A stretch of 17,797 bases of DNA from Acidobacteriota bacterium. Lineage in GTDB: Bacteria; Acidobacteriota; Terriglobia; Terriglobales; Acidobacteriaceae. Below are positions 1 to 7,558 of this stretch, piece by piece. Under the pieces are notes generated by a model, which saw only the letters and a list, made by a program, of their open reading frames with translations, searched no databases and was not told the DNA's origin. The DNA lies in the NCBI GenBank assembly GCA_021799405.1, contig JAJZAL010000094.1:1-17797 (forward strand). The letters run 5' to 3'. Within the stretch, counting starts at the first letter, position 1, and the number at the start of each line of letters is the position of its first letter. The position numbers and the translations under genes are program-made.

Positions 1-185
1 CTCATAACCTTTTCGTGCCCCCTGTCTCTTTACAGATGGGCAGAACTCAAGAAGCGTTTTATGGCAAAATCTCCCCGGTTCGGAATATGCCCCTGAAAAG
101 CTGCAATTTCGTGTCTTTGCATCTGCTTGTGCCAACCGTCCTGGCCGTGCAGACTTACTCCCCAAATCACGAGTGAGCAGAATCA

Positions 186-214
186 CTGACATTCCCCCCA
201 TACCCTCCTATACT
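186..214 (+). promoter_or_regulatory. Probable sigma70-type promoter of ccmC-ccmD
   Basis: A CTGACA hexamer (186-191) and a TATACT hexamer (209-214) are separated by exactly 17 bases. Each matches the sigma70 consensus at 5 of 6 positions. Transcription would start near 220, giving a leader of about 26 nt that carries AAAGGA (234-239) before the ccmC ATG. The rest of 1-185 shows no convincing gene; an ATG-initiated 46-codon frame at 36-176 looks accidental. Confidence 0.6.
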
Positions 215-246
215 GATCTCGCACGTACCCCATAAAGGACATTTCT

Positions 247-951
247 ATGAAGCTGCTTCGCTGGCTCTGGTTTGTGGTGACTCTTGGCGTACTCATCGAA
301 GGCTTTTACGTGGCCATGTACGTCGTCCCGCCCGATGCTTCCCAGGGCAATGTTCAACGTATCTTCTACTATCACTTCGCTTCGTGGTGCGGAATGGGGC
401 TGTTTTTTCTGATCAACCTCATCTGCTCGATTACCTATCTGGCCATTCGTAACAGCAAGCCCGCTCTCGCCATGAAAGCCGACTCGCTCGCTCTGGCAGC
501 GGCAGAAATCGGCGTCGTCTACTGCACCATCGGGCTGGTCACGGGCTCGCTCTGGGGGCGCGCCGTCTGGGGTATCTGGTGGACCTGGGATCCCCGCCTG
601 ACTTCGACCTTCGTTCTCTGGCTCATTTACATCGCATACCTCCTCCTGCGCCGCCTTGCGGCCGGACCACCCATGCGTACCCTCGCCGCCGTCATGGCCA
701 TCTTCGGCTATGTCGATGTGCCGATCGTCTACATGTCCACCCGCTGGTGGCGTACCCAGCACCCCAAGCCCGTCTTCTTCGGCGGACCTCACTCCGGTAT
801 TGCCGCCAGCATGATGCCGGCCGTCTGGTGGAACATCGCCGGCTGGCTCATGTGGGGCATCCTCATCGCATCCCTGCGCTACATGAGCGCCCATCGTGAA
901 CAACTGGCCGAAGAAAAGGCCGCACAGCAATCTCTTGAGGTGATGCCATGA
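247..951 (+). CDS. ccmC: CcmC, heme-handling integral membrane protein of cytochrome c maturation
   Basis: CcmC belongs to the CcmC/CcsA heme-handling family. In System I it loads heme onto the chaperone CcmE at the periplasmic face of the inner membrane, together with the CcmAB ABC transporter. The 234-residue length is typical. The tryptophan-rich family signature WGIWWTWDPRLTS is at residues 108-120, flanked by hydrophobic helices. Candidate axial heme histidines lie before and after it: H43 in RIFYYH, then H172 or H182. Start is ATG, 7 bases after AAAGGA. Its stop overlaps the next start (ATGA at 948-951), so ccmD is translationally coupled. The other ccm genes in the window (ccmE, ccmA, ccmB) lie about 10 kb away on the opposite strand. 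No ccmF, ccmG or ccmH is visible. Identification is confident. Confidence 0.93.
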   Translation: MKLLRWLWFVVTLGVLIEGFYVAMYVVPPDASQGNVQRIFYYHFASWCGMGLFFLINLICSITYLAIRNSKPALAMKADSLALAAAEIGVVYCTIGLVTGSLWGRAVWGIWWTWDPRLTSTFVLWLIYIAYLLLRRLAAGPPMRTLAAVMAIFGYVDVPIVYMSTRWWRTQHPKPVFFGGPHSGIAASMMPAVWWNIAGWLMWGILIASLRYMSAHREQLAEEKAAQQSLEVMP

Positions 952-1064
952 ACTCGCTCGATCGCAGTCATCTGCACATTGCCTATGCTTTCACCTGGAT
1001 CATCCAGCTCACCTACGCGGCATATGTCGTCTTCCGCCTGCGTCGCAACCGGAGGGCAGAGTAG
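948..1064 (+). CDS. ccmD: CcmD-like small membrane protein
   Basis: A 38-residue frame starts in the ATGA overlap with the ccmC stop and has a GAGGTG ribosome-binding sequence at 937-942. It encodes a short N-terminus with two histidines, one hydrophobic helix (about residues 11-31, IAYAFTWIIQLTYAAYVVF region) and a strongly basic tail (RLRRNRRAE). Size, single helix, basic C-terminus and position directly after ccmC are exactly what is known of CcmD, which stabilises the CcmC-CcmE-CcmAB heme-transfer complex and helps release holo-CcmE. Sequence conservation in CcmD is too low for similarity alone to decide, so the call rests largely on context and topology. Confidence 0.75.
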   Translation: MNSLDRSHLHIAYAFTWIIQLTYAAYVVFRLRRNRRAE

Positions 1065-1378
1065 ACCGCGTCCTGACGCATACCCCAAAGCGACTGAACT
1101 TTGCGCGGCCCTTCCTTGCGAAGGGCCGTGTCTTCCAAATCTGGTCGGTGTATCGCAAAAGGAAAGTCGGGCTGAGCCACTGGCATCAGCCTATGCCAGG
1201 CCAGGCACACTCCTATCTGCAACGAGACTGCCTCACACAACCTCGTCGTCCCGCTTCACGCCGGCCGCAGGACATTCAACTGCACAGCCCCATCGTGTGC
1301 CACGCCCGCGCTCTAGCAAAAAAGCACGCCCATCCGCGCCCTTAAGCTACACTGAACAGACAAGGAAGGTTCACTGAC
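1065..1378. other. Intergenic region ccmD-aroF with one strong hairpin
   Basis: No convincing gene lies in these 314 bases. The one clear structure is the perfect 9-bp hairpin near 1106-1128, annotated separately. Just before aroF there is AAGGAAGG (1362-1369) and a weak TACACT (1348-1353) that could be a -10 box but lacks a matching -35 hexamer. Confidence 0.6.
1104..1130 (+). terminator. Hairpin after ccmD, possible terminator
   Basis: CGGCCCTTC (1106-1114) and GAAGGGCCG (1120-1128) form a perfect 9-bp stem around a 5-base loop, CTTGC. A G-T and a C-G pair extend it outward. It sits 40 bases after the ccmD stop, where a terminator is expected. The following bases (TGTCTTCC) are only moderately T-rich, so it may be a pause site or act with Rho rather than as a classic intrinsic terminator. 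Confidence 0.45.
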
Positions 1379-2452
1379 ATGCTGGTCGTCATGAAGCCGC
1401 AGGCTACGCCCGAGGAAATCCAGGCGGTCTGCGACCACATCCAACAACTTGGTTTTCGCCCTCATCCTTTGCCCGGAGCGCAGCGCACGGCCATCGGTAT
1501 CACCGGCAACCAGGGCCAAATCGACCAGGGCAACATCGAAGAACTCTCCGGCGTCGCCGAAGTCATCCGCGTATCCAAGCCCTACAAGCTGGTCAGCCGC
1601 GATGTGAAGGAAGAGGACACCATTATCCGCTTCCCCGGCACGGACGCCACCATCGGCGGCCGCAATCTCGCCATGATCGCCGGCCCCTGCTCCATCGAGT
1701 CGCGCGAGCAGGCCTTTGCCGTCGCCGAACAGATTGCCAAGACCGGCGCTCAATTCTTCCGCGGTGGAGCCTACAAGCCCCGCACCTCGCCCTACGCCTT
1801 CCAGGGCCTCGGCGAGCAGGCCCTGCAAATCATGGCCGAAATCCGCGAGCGCTTCGGAATGCGCATCGTCACCGAGGCCATCGACTCCGAAGCGCTTGAG
1901 CTCGTCGCCGGCTACGCCGATGTGATTCAGATCGGCGCACGCAACATGCAAAACTACTCGCTGCTGCGCGCCGCTGGCCGCAAGCGCAAGCCCGTCCTCC
2001 TCAAGCGCGGTCTCTCCGCCACTCTCGAAGAGCTGCTCATGGCCGCCGAATACATCATGAGCGAGGGCAATTACGAAGTCATTCTCTGTGAGCGGGGCAT
2101 CCGCACCTTCACAGACCATACCCGCAACACGCTCGATCTCAGCATTGTTCCGGCCGTCCAGCGCCTCAGCCACCTGCCCATCATCGTCGATCCCAGCCAC
2201 GGCACCGGCAAGCGCAACAAGGTGACTCCGCTCGCCCGCGCTGCAGTTGCTGTCGGCGCCGATGGCCTCATTGTCGAAGTGCACCACCAGCCCGACAAGG
2301 CGCTCTCGGATGGCATGCAGTCCATTTATCCGGAACAATACGAAAATCTCTTCAACGAGTGCAGTCAGATTGCCGGAATTCTCCACAGGAATATTCCCCG
2401 TGGCATCAATCTCAGCGAAAGTGTGGGAGCAGCGGGCTCTGCAACCGTCTAA
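1379..2452 (+). CDS. aroF: 3-deoxy-7-phosphoheptulonate (DAHP) synthase, type I-beta
   Basis: This enzyme condenses phosphoenolpyruvate with erythrose 4-phosphate, the first committed step of the shikimate pathway to aromatic amino acids. An N-terminal ferredoxin-like regulatory domain (about residues 1-70) precedes the TIM barrel, the layout of the Bacillus/Thermotoga AroF (I-beta) class. Diagnostic motifs are AGPCSIES (101-108), [16 protein letters not shown] (128-143), QIGARNMQN (184-192), LLKRG (207-211), DPSHGTGKR (271-279) and [14 protein letters not shown] (299-312); these include the metal- and phosphate-binding residues. The 357-residue length is normal. AAGGAAGG lies 9 bases before the ATG. 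Extra in-frame ATG at codon 5 is possible but the first fits the ferredoxin-like domain start. Transcription probably ends at the hairpin at 2478-2506, inside the next gene's start region. Confidence 0.95.
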   Translation: MLVVMKPQATPEEIQAVCDHIQQLGFRPHPLPGAQRTAIGITGNQGQIDQGNIEELSGVAEVIRVSKPYKLVSRDVKEEDTIIRFPGTDATIGGRNLAMIAGPCSIESREQAFAVAEQIAKTGAQFFRGGAYKPRTSPYAFQGLGEQALQIMAEIRERFGMRIVTEAIDSEALELVAGYADVIQIGARNMQNYSLLRAAGRKRKPVLLKRGLSATLEELLMAAEYIMSEGNYEVILCERGIRTFTDHTRNTLDLSIVPAVQRLSHLPIIVDPSHGTGKRNKVTPLARAAVAVGADGLIVEVHHQPDKALSDGMQSIYPEQYENLFNECSQIAGILHRNIPRGINLSESVGAAGSATV

Positions 2453-3692
2453 ATTCTTCGTCGCAACCTCAACGCCCGGAGGGCGGCGTCTTGCACGCCG
2501 CCTTTCTTGCGCCTTTCTGTTGCCCCTATGTGCCGGTGCACTGCTGCTCACCGGATGCACGCGCAAGCACCTGCCTCATTACCCCTCCAACCTGCGTGAG
2601 TACGCCTACGTCACCAACGGCGGCAGCAACACCGTCACGGTCATCAACGTGAAATACCTCCGCGTCGACCGCACCATCGATGTCGGCCATAACCCCGACG
2701 GCATAGCCATCAGCCCCTCCCGGAACGAAGTCTATGTCGTCAACACCGGCTACAAGGGGCACAACGGCTCGGTTTCCGTCATCGACACGGAAACCAACCG
2801 CGTGGTCGCCACCATCCCCGTGCAGCAGCAGCCATACTTCATTGACGTAGACCCCACGGGGCAACGCGCCTATGTCGCCAACAGCGCGTCCAACAGCGTC
2901 TCGGTCATCAATCTCGAAATGCGCAGGCAGATCGCCGTCATCGCCGTCGGTGATGGCCCCGGATTCGCAATGCTTTCACCAGACGGCAACAGTCTCGTCG
3001 TCACCAATCGCAAGAGCGGCAGCGTCACCGTCATTGATCCGCATACCCTCAAAGTACGAAGCGTCTGGTCCGGCTGTCCCCAGGCCACGGATGCCGTCAT
3101 TTTGCCCGACTCCTCCAAGGCATTCATCGCCTGTTCCGGAACCCATCACGTGATGGTCCTCGGCCTCGCCCAGCATCCGGACCACGATCATCCCAACCGC
3201 CGCACCCTTCCGGACCGTGAGCTTGCTCTTCTGGATGTCGGCCAGACGCCCGTTCATCTCGCCCTCAAACCAGATGGCGGCGAGATATTTGTCTCAAACT
3301 TCGGCAGCAACACAATCTCGGAAATCGATACAAGCACCAATGAGGTCGGTGGAGCATACCTGGTCGGCGCACACCCCTCCTACGGAATCGTTGGTTCGGA
3401 TGATTCCACGCTCTGGGTTAGCAACTTCAACGCCAACACCATCGGCGTCTATTCGATTGATTTCGGCAAGCTCATCAATACCGTCCACGTCGGCGACCAG
3501 CCCGACGCATTGGCCTTTTCCTCGGACGGTTTCTGGCTTTTCGCCGCGGATCAGGGCTCAGGGGATGTCTCCGTCGTCCGCACCCTCTCCTACACGCAGC
3601 ATGGAGTACCCGTTGCCGGCCAGCTCTTCACCATCCTGCCCGCCGGCGCCCACCCAAATGACATCGCGGTCAAAGCTTTCGCAGTCAAATAA
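2421..3692 (+). CDS. YVTN-type beta-propeller lipoprotein
   Basis: The protein is a putative exported lipoprotein made almost wholly of YVTN/NHL-like propeller repeats. A basic stretch (GGRRLARR) and a hydrophobic core end in the lipobox LLTGC, so lipidation would be on Cys46 counted from the GTG at 2421. Repeats such as [38 protein letters not shown] and [15 protein letters not shown] recur at about 40-50 residue spacing, with [17 protein letters not shown] linkers, and suggest a seven-bladed propeller. Such proteins are surface or periplasmic; the ligand is unknown. The start is uncertain: no ATG lies close to the signal peptide, and GTG codons at 2421 or 2400 are the nearest, both overlapping the end of aroF without a strong ribosome-binding site. 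The signal-peptide coding region also contains a terminator-like hairpin. Confidence 0.8.
   Translation: MWEQRALQPSKFFVATSTPGGRRLARRLSCAFLLPLCAGALLLTGCTRKHLPHYPSNLREYAYVTNGGSNTVTVINVKYLRVDRTIDVGHNPDGIAISPSRNEVYVVNTGYKGHNGSVSVIDTETNRVVATIPVQQQPYFIDVDPTGQRAYVANSASNSVSVINLEMRRQIAVIAVGDGPGFAMLSPDGNSLVVTNRKSGSVTVIDPHTLKVRSVWSGCPQATDAVILPDSSKAFIACSGTHHVMVLGLAQHPDHDHPNRRTLPDRELALLDVGQTPVHLALKPDGGEIFVSNFGSNTISEIDTSTNEVGGAYLVGAHPSYGIVGSDDSTLWVSNFNANTIGVYSIDFGKLINTVHVGDQPDALAFSSDGFWLFAADQGSGDVSVVRTLSYTQHGVPVAGQLFTILPAGAHPNDIAVKAFAVK
2478..2506 (+). terminator. Probable intrinsic terminator of aroF, inside the lipoprotein signal-peptide region
   Basis: GGCGGCGT (2482-2489) and ACGCCGCC (2495-2502) pair perfectly around the loop CTTGC. 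Four more outer pairs, two of them G-T, bring the stem to 12. The 3' side runs into TTTCTT and then CTTTCTG. It begins 26 bases after the aroF stop, the usual place for a terminator. It also falls in the coding sequence for the basic part of the lipoprotein signal peptide, so it could attenuate that gene instead. Confidence 0.5.
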
Positions 3693-3779
3693 GCCCGCAA
3701 CCCCAGGACCCCCTTTTGCGGCTCGTCGAGCGGAAATGCGGCCAAATCGCGAGTGCCCGGCCAGCAGCCGGCCCGAGGC

Positions 3780-5957
3780 TCACCCTTCTGCGTGCCCATA
3801 GCGGGCCAGGACAAGCGTAATATCATCCGGCTGCTCCTGGTCTCCAATCCATCCTCGCAGCGCGTGCAGAACCTGGTTTGCAATCACGTCCAGCGGCAGG
3901 TGCCTGTGCCTTTGTACAACCTCCACCAACCGTTCCTCGCCAAAATCCCCAAAGTCGTTCTCCGGTTCCGTAACCCCGTCGCTGTATGCAATCAAAATGT
4001 CGCCCGGATACATATGTTCCACGCCCTGCTCGTATGCCAGATTGTCGATCAGCCCCACCACGGCGCCGCCTCGGTCCATCCGGTCCACGGAACCGTCGCC
4101 CCGCAGCAGCAGGGGCGGTAGTTGCCCGCCGTTCGCATAGGTCAGCTGGCGCGTCTCCACCTCCAGGTGCGCCAGAAAGAGCGTGGCGTACTTCTCCGGC
4201 TGCGTGCTCCGGTACAGGTGCCGGTTCAGCAGCCGCAAAATCCTCGCCGGCTCGGTGAACAGCCGTCCGCTCTCCACCTCAAATTCAGGATTTTGCTGTC
4301 CGGCCTTCGTCAGTAGACTTTGCGCTGCCAGCGCCATCTCGTGTCCGGCAAAGCGGTATGCCCGCACCGCCGAATGCAGCGTCGCCATCAGCAGCGCCGC
4401 CGAGATTCCCTTCCCGCTGATATCCCCCAGCGCAATCCCCAGGGACTTTTCGCTCAACACCAGGAAGTCGTAGTAATCCCCGCTAACCGTACGCGCCGGC
4501 AGGCAGGTGCCGTATACCTCAAGCCCGCCTAATTGCAGGTTCGCGCCCGGAAACAGGTTCGCCTGCACTTCCTGTGCGATCGCCAGCTCGCTCTGCAGCT
4601 TCTGCTTTTCTTTCTGCTCCTGAAGCAGCCGCGCCAGCGACGCCGTCATATCGTTGAAGGATTGGCTCAGTGCCGCGAGCTGGTCGCGCCGCTTTACCAC
4701 AATCCGGTGCTCGAAATCTCCCCGGTCGATCGCCTCCGTCGCGCTGTACAGGTCCCGGATCGATTTCGTGATTGTCCGGTTTAACCGCATCGCGCCATAA
4801 AACGCCAGCAGCTCCAGCATCCCGAAGAAGATCGCCAGCCCGATCAGCACGTCGCGAAGGAGGTACCCCATGGAGATGGAGGTGTTAAAGAGTCGCTCAT
4901 ACAACAGCGACGGCCGCGAGGTCACATACAGAAGAGCCTCATGCTGTTGCCCCGTTTGCCAGTCCGTGGTGCTCAGCGGCGCAGGAAACGTCACGGGAAC
5001 ATCGAAAAAATGCCGTGCCTTCGGCAGTTGCCCGCCCACCACTGCTCCCTTGCCGTACAGCGTTGCCAGAGTCTCCCGTCCGGGTTTACCGCCGCCCCGC
5101 GGAATTTTGATATTGACGCTCGACCTTCCCTCCGGCACCGTCGCGACCGTCTTGGTGCCGTGAATGTCCGCACTCGGCAGAATCGTTACCGTCCCCAGAC
5201 CAGCCGCAATCTGATCCACATTCTTCTGCCCCAGCGGCAGGCTGCTGATCACAGTAACCCGGTGCCCCTTGGCCTCGTCACTGTCTATCGCCCGCAGGTA
5301 AAGTCTCCCATGGTCAAAAACAATGCCTTCAAAATCTTTGCTCCCCACCCACTTTGGCAGCTTCGCGATGTCCTGCGGATTCGGCCCCGCAGCCTTGACC
5401 TGGACCTGCTTCCCCTCGACAAAAATCGCCAGGTGCATGTCCGGGAAATTACGCCTCGTCACCAGTTCCCTCGCGCCCGGCAGCGAAAGCTTTTCCATCG
5501 GTATGCCTGCAGCTATCTCCCGCGCTAAGTGGCTTGCGAAAACACGATTCTCCGCCGCAATCTGCACTAGCTCCGCATGCTCTTCGGCCGCGCTGGCGAA
5601 AATCGCGAATTGTCCTGAAAAAATGTAAAGAGATGTCCCGGCCAGCGTCACAAACAGCACCACCGGCGCCAGCCCCATCAGCACGTACGTCACAATCAGA
5701 CGGTTGCGAACCTTCCACAGAAAGCGCCCGAAAATGTACCGAAACAGCAGCACCGCGACCAGCGGCAGCAGTACCACCAGCAGCAAGTCAGAGATAGCCT
5801 GAAAGCCGCCACCCCACCGACCCGGCAAGAACCCGAGCAGAGCAGACGCCGCATAGGTCAACAGCAACCAGAACGCGCTGCGATGAACCCAGCCTTTCGG
5901 GGCCGGGCGCCGCAGCATGGCAAAAAATCTTGTCTCAAAATTCTTTAGCCGGCTCAC
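3780..5957 (-). CDS. Membrane-anchored HAMP-SpoIIE serine phosphatase (RsbU family)
   Basis: This is a PP2C-type phosphatase of the RsbU/SpoIIE class, which usually dephosphorylates an anti-anti-sigma factor (STAS domain) in a partner-switching pathway. Hydrophobic helices at about residues 28-45, 55-77 and 88-113 are followed by an extracytoplasmic region (about 120-360) that may sense a signal. A further helix lies at about 363-388, then a HAMP domain (about 390-445), a short coiled coil (445-465) and the phosphatase domain. Metal-binding motifs are intact: VSGDYYDF (491-498), GDISGKG (511-517), YSDGVTE (658-664) and DDIT (711-714). It starts at GTG with no obvious ribosome-binding site, so an internal start (Met14) cannot be excluded. 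No anti-sigma or STAS partner gene is nearby. It lies 51 bases downstream of yihY, probably co-transcribed. Confidence 0.9.
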   Translation of the reverse strand: MSRLKNFETRFFAMLRRPAPKGWVHRSAFWLLLTYAASALLGFLPGRWGGGFQAISDLLLVVLLPLVAVLLFRYIFGRFLWKVRNRLIVTYVLMGLAPVVLFVTLAGTSLYIFSGQFAIFASAAEEHAELVQIAAENRVFASHLAREIAAGIPMEKLSLPGARELVTRRNFPDMHLAIFVEGKQVQVKAAGPNPQDIAKLPKWVGSKDFEGIVFDHGRLYLRAIDSDEAKGHRVTVISSLPLGQKNVDQIAAGLGTVTILPSADIHGTKTVATVPEGRSSVNIKIPRGGGKPGRETLATLYGKGAVVGGQLPKARHFFDVPVTFPAPLSTTDWQTGQQHEALLYVTSRPSLLYERLFNTSISMGYLLRDVLIGLAIFFGMLELLAFYGAMRLNRTITKSIRDLYSATEAIDRGDFEHRIVVKRRDQLAALSQSFNDMTASLARLLQEQKEKQKLQSELAIAQEVQANLFPGANLQLGGLEVYGTCLPARTVSGDYYDFLVLSEKSLGIALGDISGKGISAALLMATLHSAVRAYRFAGHEMALAAQSLLTKAGQQNPEFEVESGRLFTEPARILRLLNRHLYRSTQPEKYATLFLAHLEVETRQLTYANGGQLPPLLLRGDGSVDRMDRGGAVVGLIDNLAYEQGVEHMYPGDILIAYSDGVTEPENDFGDFGEERLVEVVQRHRHLPLDVIANQVLHALRGWIGDQEQPDDITLVLARYGHAEG

Positions 5958-6008
5958 TGTCTAGCGAGTGTAGCGCGAACTTCACCTTTCGCGCTGCTTA
6001 GGACCTTT

Positions 6009-6926
6009 CTATTCGAGCTTATCTCCAAAACCCGCTGCTCCCATACCAAGCTCCTGCCCCGCGAGCCGCACATAGCGCGTGGCGGAAAAGTGAGCCCCCG
6101 AAAGCAACAGCAATCCGGTCAAAAACGCCCAGATCATCAGGGTCACGGATACCGCGAACGGCCCGTACGCCGACCGCAGGTCCAGCCACGGCAGCACCAT
6201 CACGTACACTGCCTTGGCCGCATCCCAGATCAGCCCCGTCACAATAGCCGCCGGGAAGACCGCCCGCACCGGCACCTTCCGATTTGGCAGTAGCCAGTAG
6301 GTCAAAAAGAATATCGATACGCTGAGAAGCGCGGCCGAGATACGCAAAAATGTGTGTGCCAGAAAGTCAAAGAACATGTTGTCCGTATGGCCCAGGAACA
6401 CGAACCCCAATATCCTGTTCTGCGCCGCCGCCAGTGCCACCGAGATCACCGCCAGCACACCCACCCCAATCGCCAGCCCCAGGGACAGCACTTGGTTCCA
6501 CAGGTACGGACGGCTCTTCTTCACGCCCCACACCTGGTTCAGCGCAACTTCCAACGGCATAAACACGCTCGACGACGATATCAGCAGCATCACTATTGCA
6601 AGAACCTGCACCTGCCCTCGCGGATGCACCAGCAGCGACATATTCCGGATCACGAAGCTTTGATTCGACGGCAGAAAATATCCCACCATGCTCGCCACCA
6701 TCTCCGTCATGGCCCGCGAGTGAAAGACCTGCCGCGCCACCGTGAACAGCATCACGATGAACGGAAACAGTGAAAGAATCGCATTCGCCGCGACGCTGAA
6801 AGCATAAGTATGCACTTCCGTGCGGCTCAGATACCGGGCCAGCGACGCGATATGTGGCCACTGTTCCTTCGGCCGCGGAAATCGAAGCAGCCGGCGCAAT
6901 CGAGACGTGGACTCTTCCGTGGGCAT
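6009..6926 (-). CDS. YihY/BrkB family inner-membrane protein
   Basis: A 305-residue polytopic membrane protein of the YihY/BrkB family (formerly mislabelled ribonuclease BN; its function is not settled). About six hydrophobic segments are visible, roughly at residues 40-65, 107-128, 144-168, 192-213, 225-245 and 255-280. Family hallmarks are AYAFSVAANAILSLFPF-like text in the first helix region (41-56), LEVALNQVWGV (125-135) and YGPFAVSVTLMIWAF (254-268). The N-terminal 35 residues are basic and cytoplasmic in character. ATG is at 6926 with a weak ribosome-binding site. The phosphatase gene follows 51 bases downstream on the same strand. Confidence 0.88.
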   Translation of the reverse strand: MPTEESTSRLRRLLRFPRPKEQWPHIASLARYLSRTEVHTYAFSVAANAILSLFPFIVMLFTVARQVFHSRAMTEMVASMVGYFLPSNQSFVIRNMSLLVHPRGQVQVLAIVMLLISSSSVFMPLEVALNQVWGVKKSRPYLWNQVLSLGLAIGVGVLAVISVALAAAQNRILGFVFLGHTDNMFFDFLAHTFLRISAALLSVSIFFLTYWLLPNRKVPVRAVFPAAIVTGLIWDAAKAVYVMVLPWLDLRSAYGPFAVSVTLMIWAFLTGLLLLSGAHFSATRYVRLAGQELGMGAAGFGDKLE

Positions 6927-6952
6927 GTTCCGAATAAGGATGCTCTTCTTTC

Positions 6953-6980
6953 ATACTATTCCCGCATGACTCGCAACCAA
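6953..6980 (-). promoter_or_regulatory. Possible promoter of yihY and the phosphatase gene
   Basis: On the minus strand TTGGTT (6975-6980) and TAGTAT (6953-6958) are 16 bases apart and would start transcription about 20 bases before the yihY ATG. Both hexamers are only partial sigma70 matches (3 and 4 of 6), so this is a modest prediction. Confidence 0.3.
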
Positions 6981-7325
6981 GCCTTCTTGAAGAGAACCTG
7001 CTAGCGCCCCGATTCCCAACCCTCCCAAAGTCTCAAAATTGCCCTTTTCTCCCTCTAACCCGGAACAATTTTGTCAATTTATGCATTTTTTTCTTGATTT
7101 ACAGCCCGGTTCCTGCCATAACAAGGTCACGATTTAGTGAAATGGCAGTTTGTCTAAGTCGTTTTTGGAAGGCCGTTTTTGATGTTTTGCATTAGTAATA
7201 CCTTTTGTGCCCGCCAGGTCGCGGTGAAGCTTCCGTAATCTGCGCTATCCGCGCGGAAACGGGGCTTTTGCTGTTTATGGAGGGAAACAAGAGGCGGACA
7301 TTCGCCCATAACAAGAGGAGTTGCC
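6981..7325 (+). other. Intergenic region holding the cold-shock gene promoter and long leader
   Basis: No gene is seen here. The stretch is clearly more AT-rich than its surroundings between about 7,040 and 7,200. From about 7129 to 7325 it would be the untranslated leader of the cold-shock gene, nearly 200 nt long, a common feature of cspA-type genes whose leader structure controls translation with temperature. Within it GCGC (7242-7245) and GCGC (7251-7254) pair around TATCC, and TTCC (7231-7234) pairs with GGAA (7255-7258). The 10-base string CCATAACAAG occurs at 7116-7125 and again at 7306-7315, just before the ribosome-binding site. Confidence 0.5.
7094..7122 (+). promoter_or_regulatory. 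Likely promoter of the cold-shock gene
   Basis: TTGATT (7094-7099) and CATAAC (7117-7122) are 17 bases apart; each matches four of six sigma70 consensus positions. The upstream bases include a run of seven T residues (7086-7092), which could act as an UP-like element. Confidence 0.45.
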
Positions 7326-7532
7326 GTGAAAGAGCAAGGCGTAGTCAAGTGGTTTAACGGAGCTAAAGGTTACGGTTTCATTCAGCGGTCCACCGGAGAA
7401 GACGTATTCGTCCATTTCTCCGCTATCCAGGACTCGGGCTACAAGACATTGAACGAGGGCGAAGCTGTCGAGTTCGAGTGTCAGCAGGGGCCCAAGGGAT
7501 TGAACGCAGCCAATGTAGTGCGCGGCGCTTAG
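7326..7532 (+). CDS. Cold-shock domain protein (CspA family)
   Basis: A 68-residue single OB-fold RNA/DNA-binding protein that acts as an RNA chaperone and destabilises mRNA secondary structure. Both RNA-binding motifs are intact: KGYGFIQ (RNP1, residues 14-20) and DVFVHFSAI (RNP2, about 26-34). [13 protein letters not shown] near the start is the family hallmark. The start is GTG at 7326, supported by AGAGGAG 6 bases upstream; length and N-terminus match the family exactly. It is monocistronic and converges on queG with only 26 bases between the two stop codons. Confidence 0.95.
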   Translation: MKEQGVVKWFNGAKGYGFIQRSTGEDVFVHFSAIQDSGYKTLNEGEAVEFECQQGPKGLNAANVVRGA

Positions 7533-7558
7533 TCCACCGTCCAGCCCAATCCAAAATT

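Noticed and set aside
979..1377. Open frame of 132 codons between ccmC and aroF
   Set aside because: It overlaps the ccmD-like gene in another frame, lacks a ribosome-binding site and encodes low-complexity sequence crossing a terminator-like hairpin.
1313..2566. Open frame of 417 codons on the minus strand
   Set aside because: It is antisense to DAHP synthase, whose motifs are unmistakable. The antisense protein is repetitive in A, G, D and E and matches no family I know.
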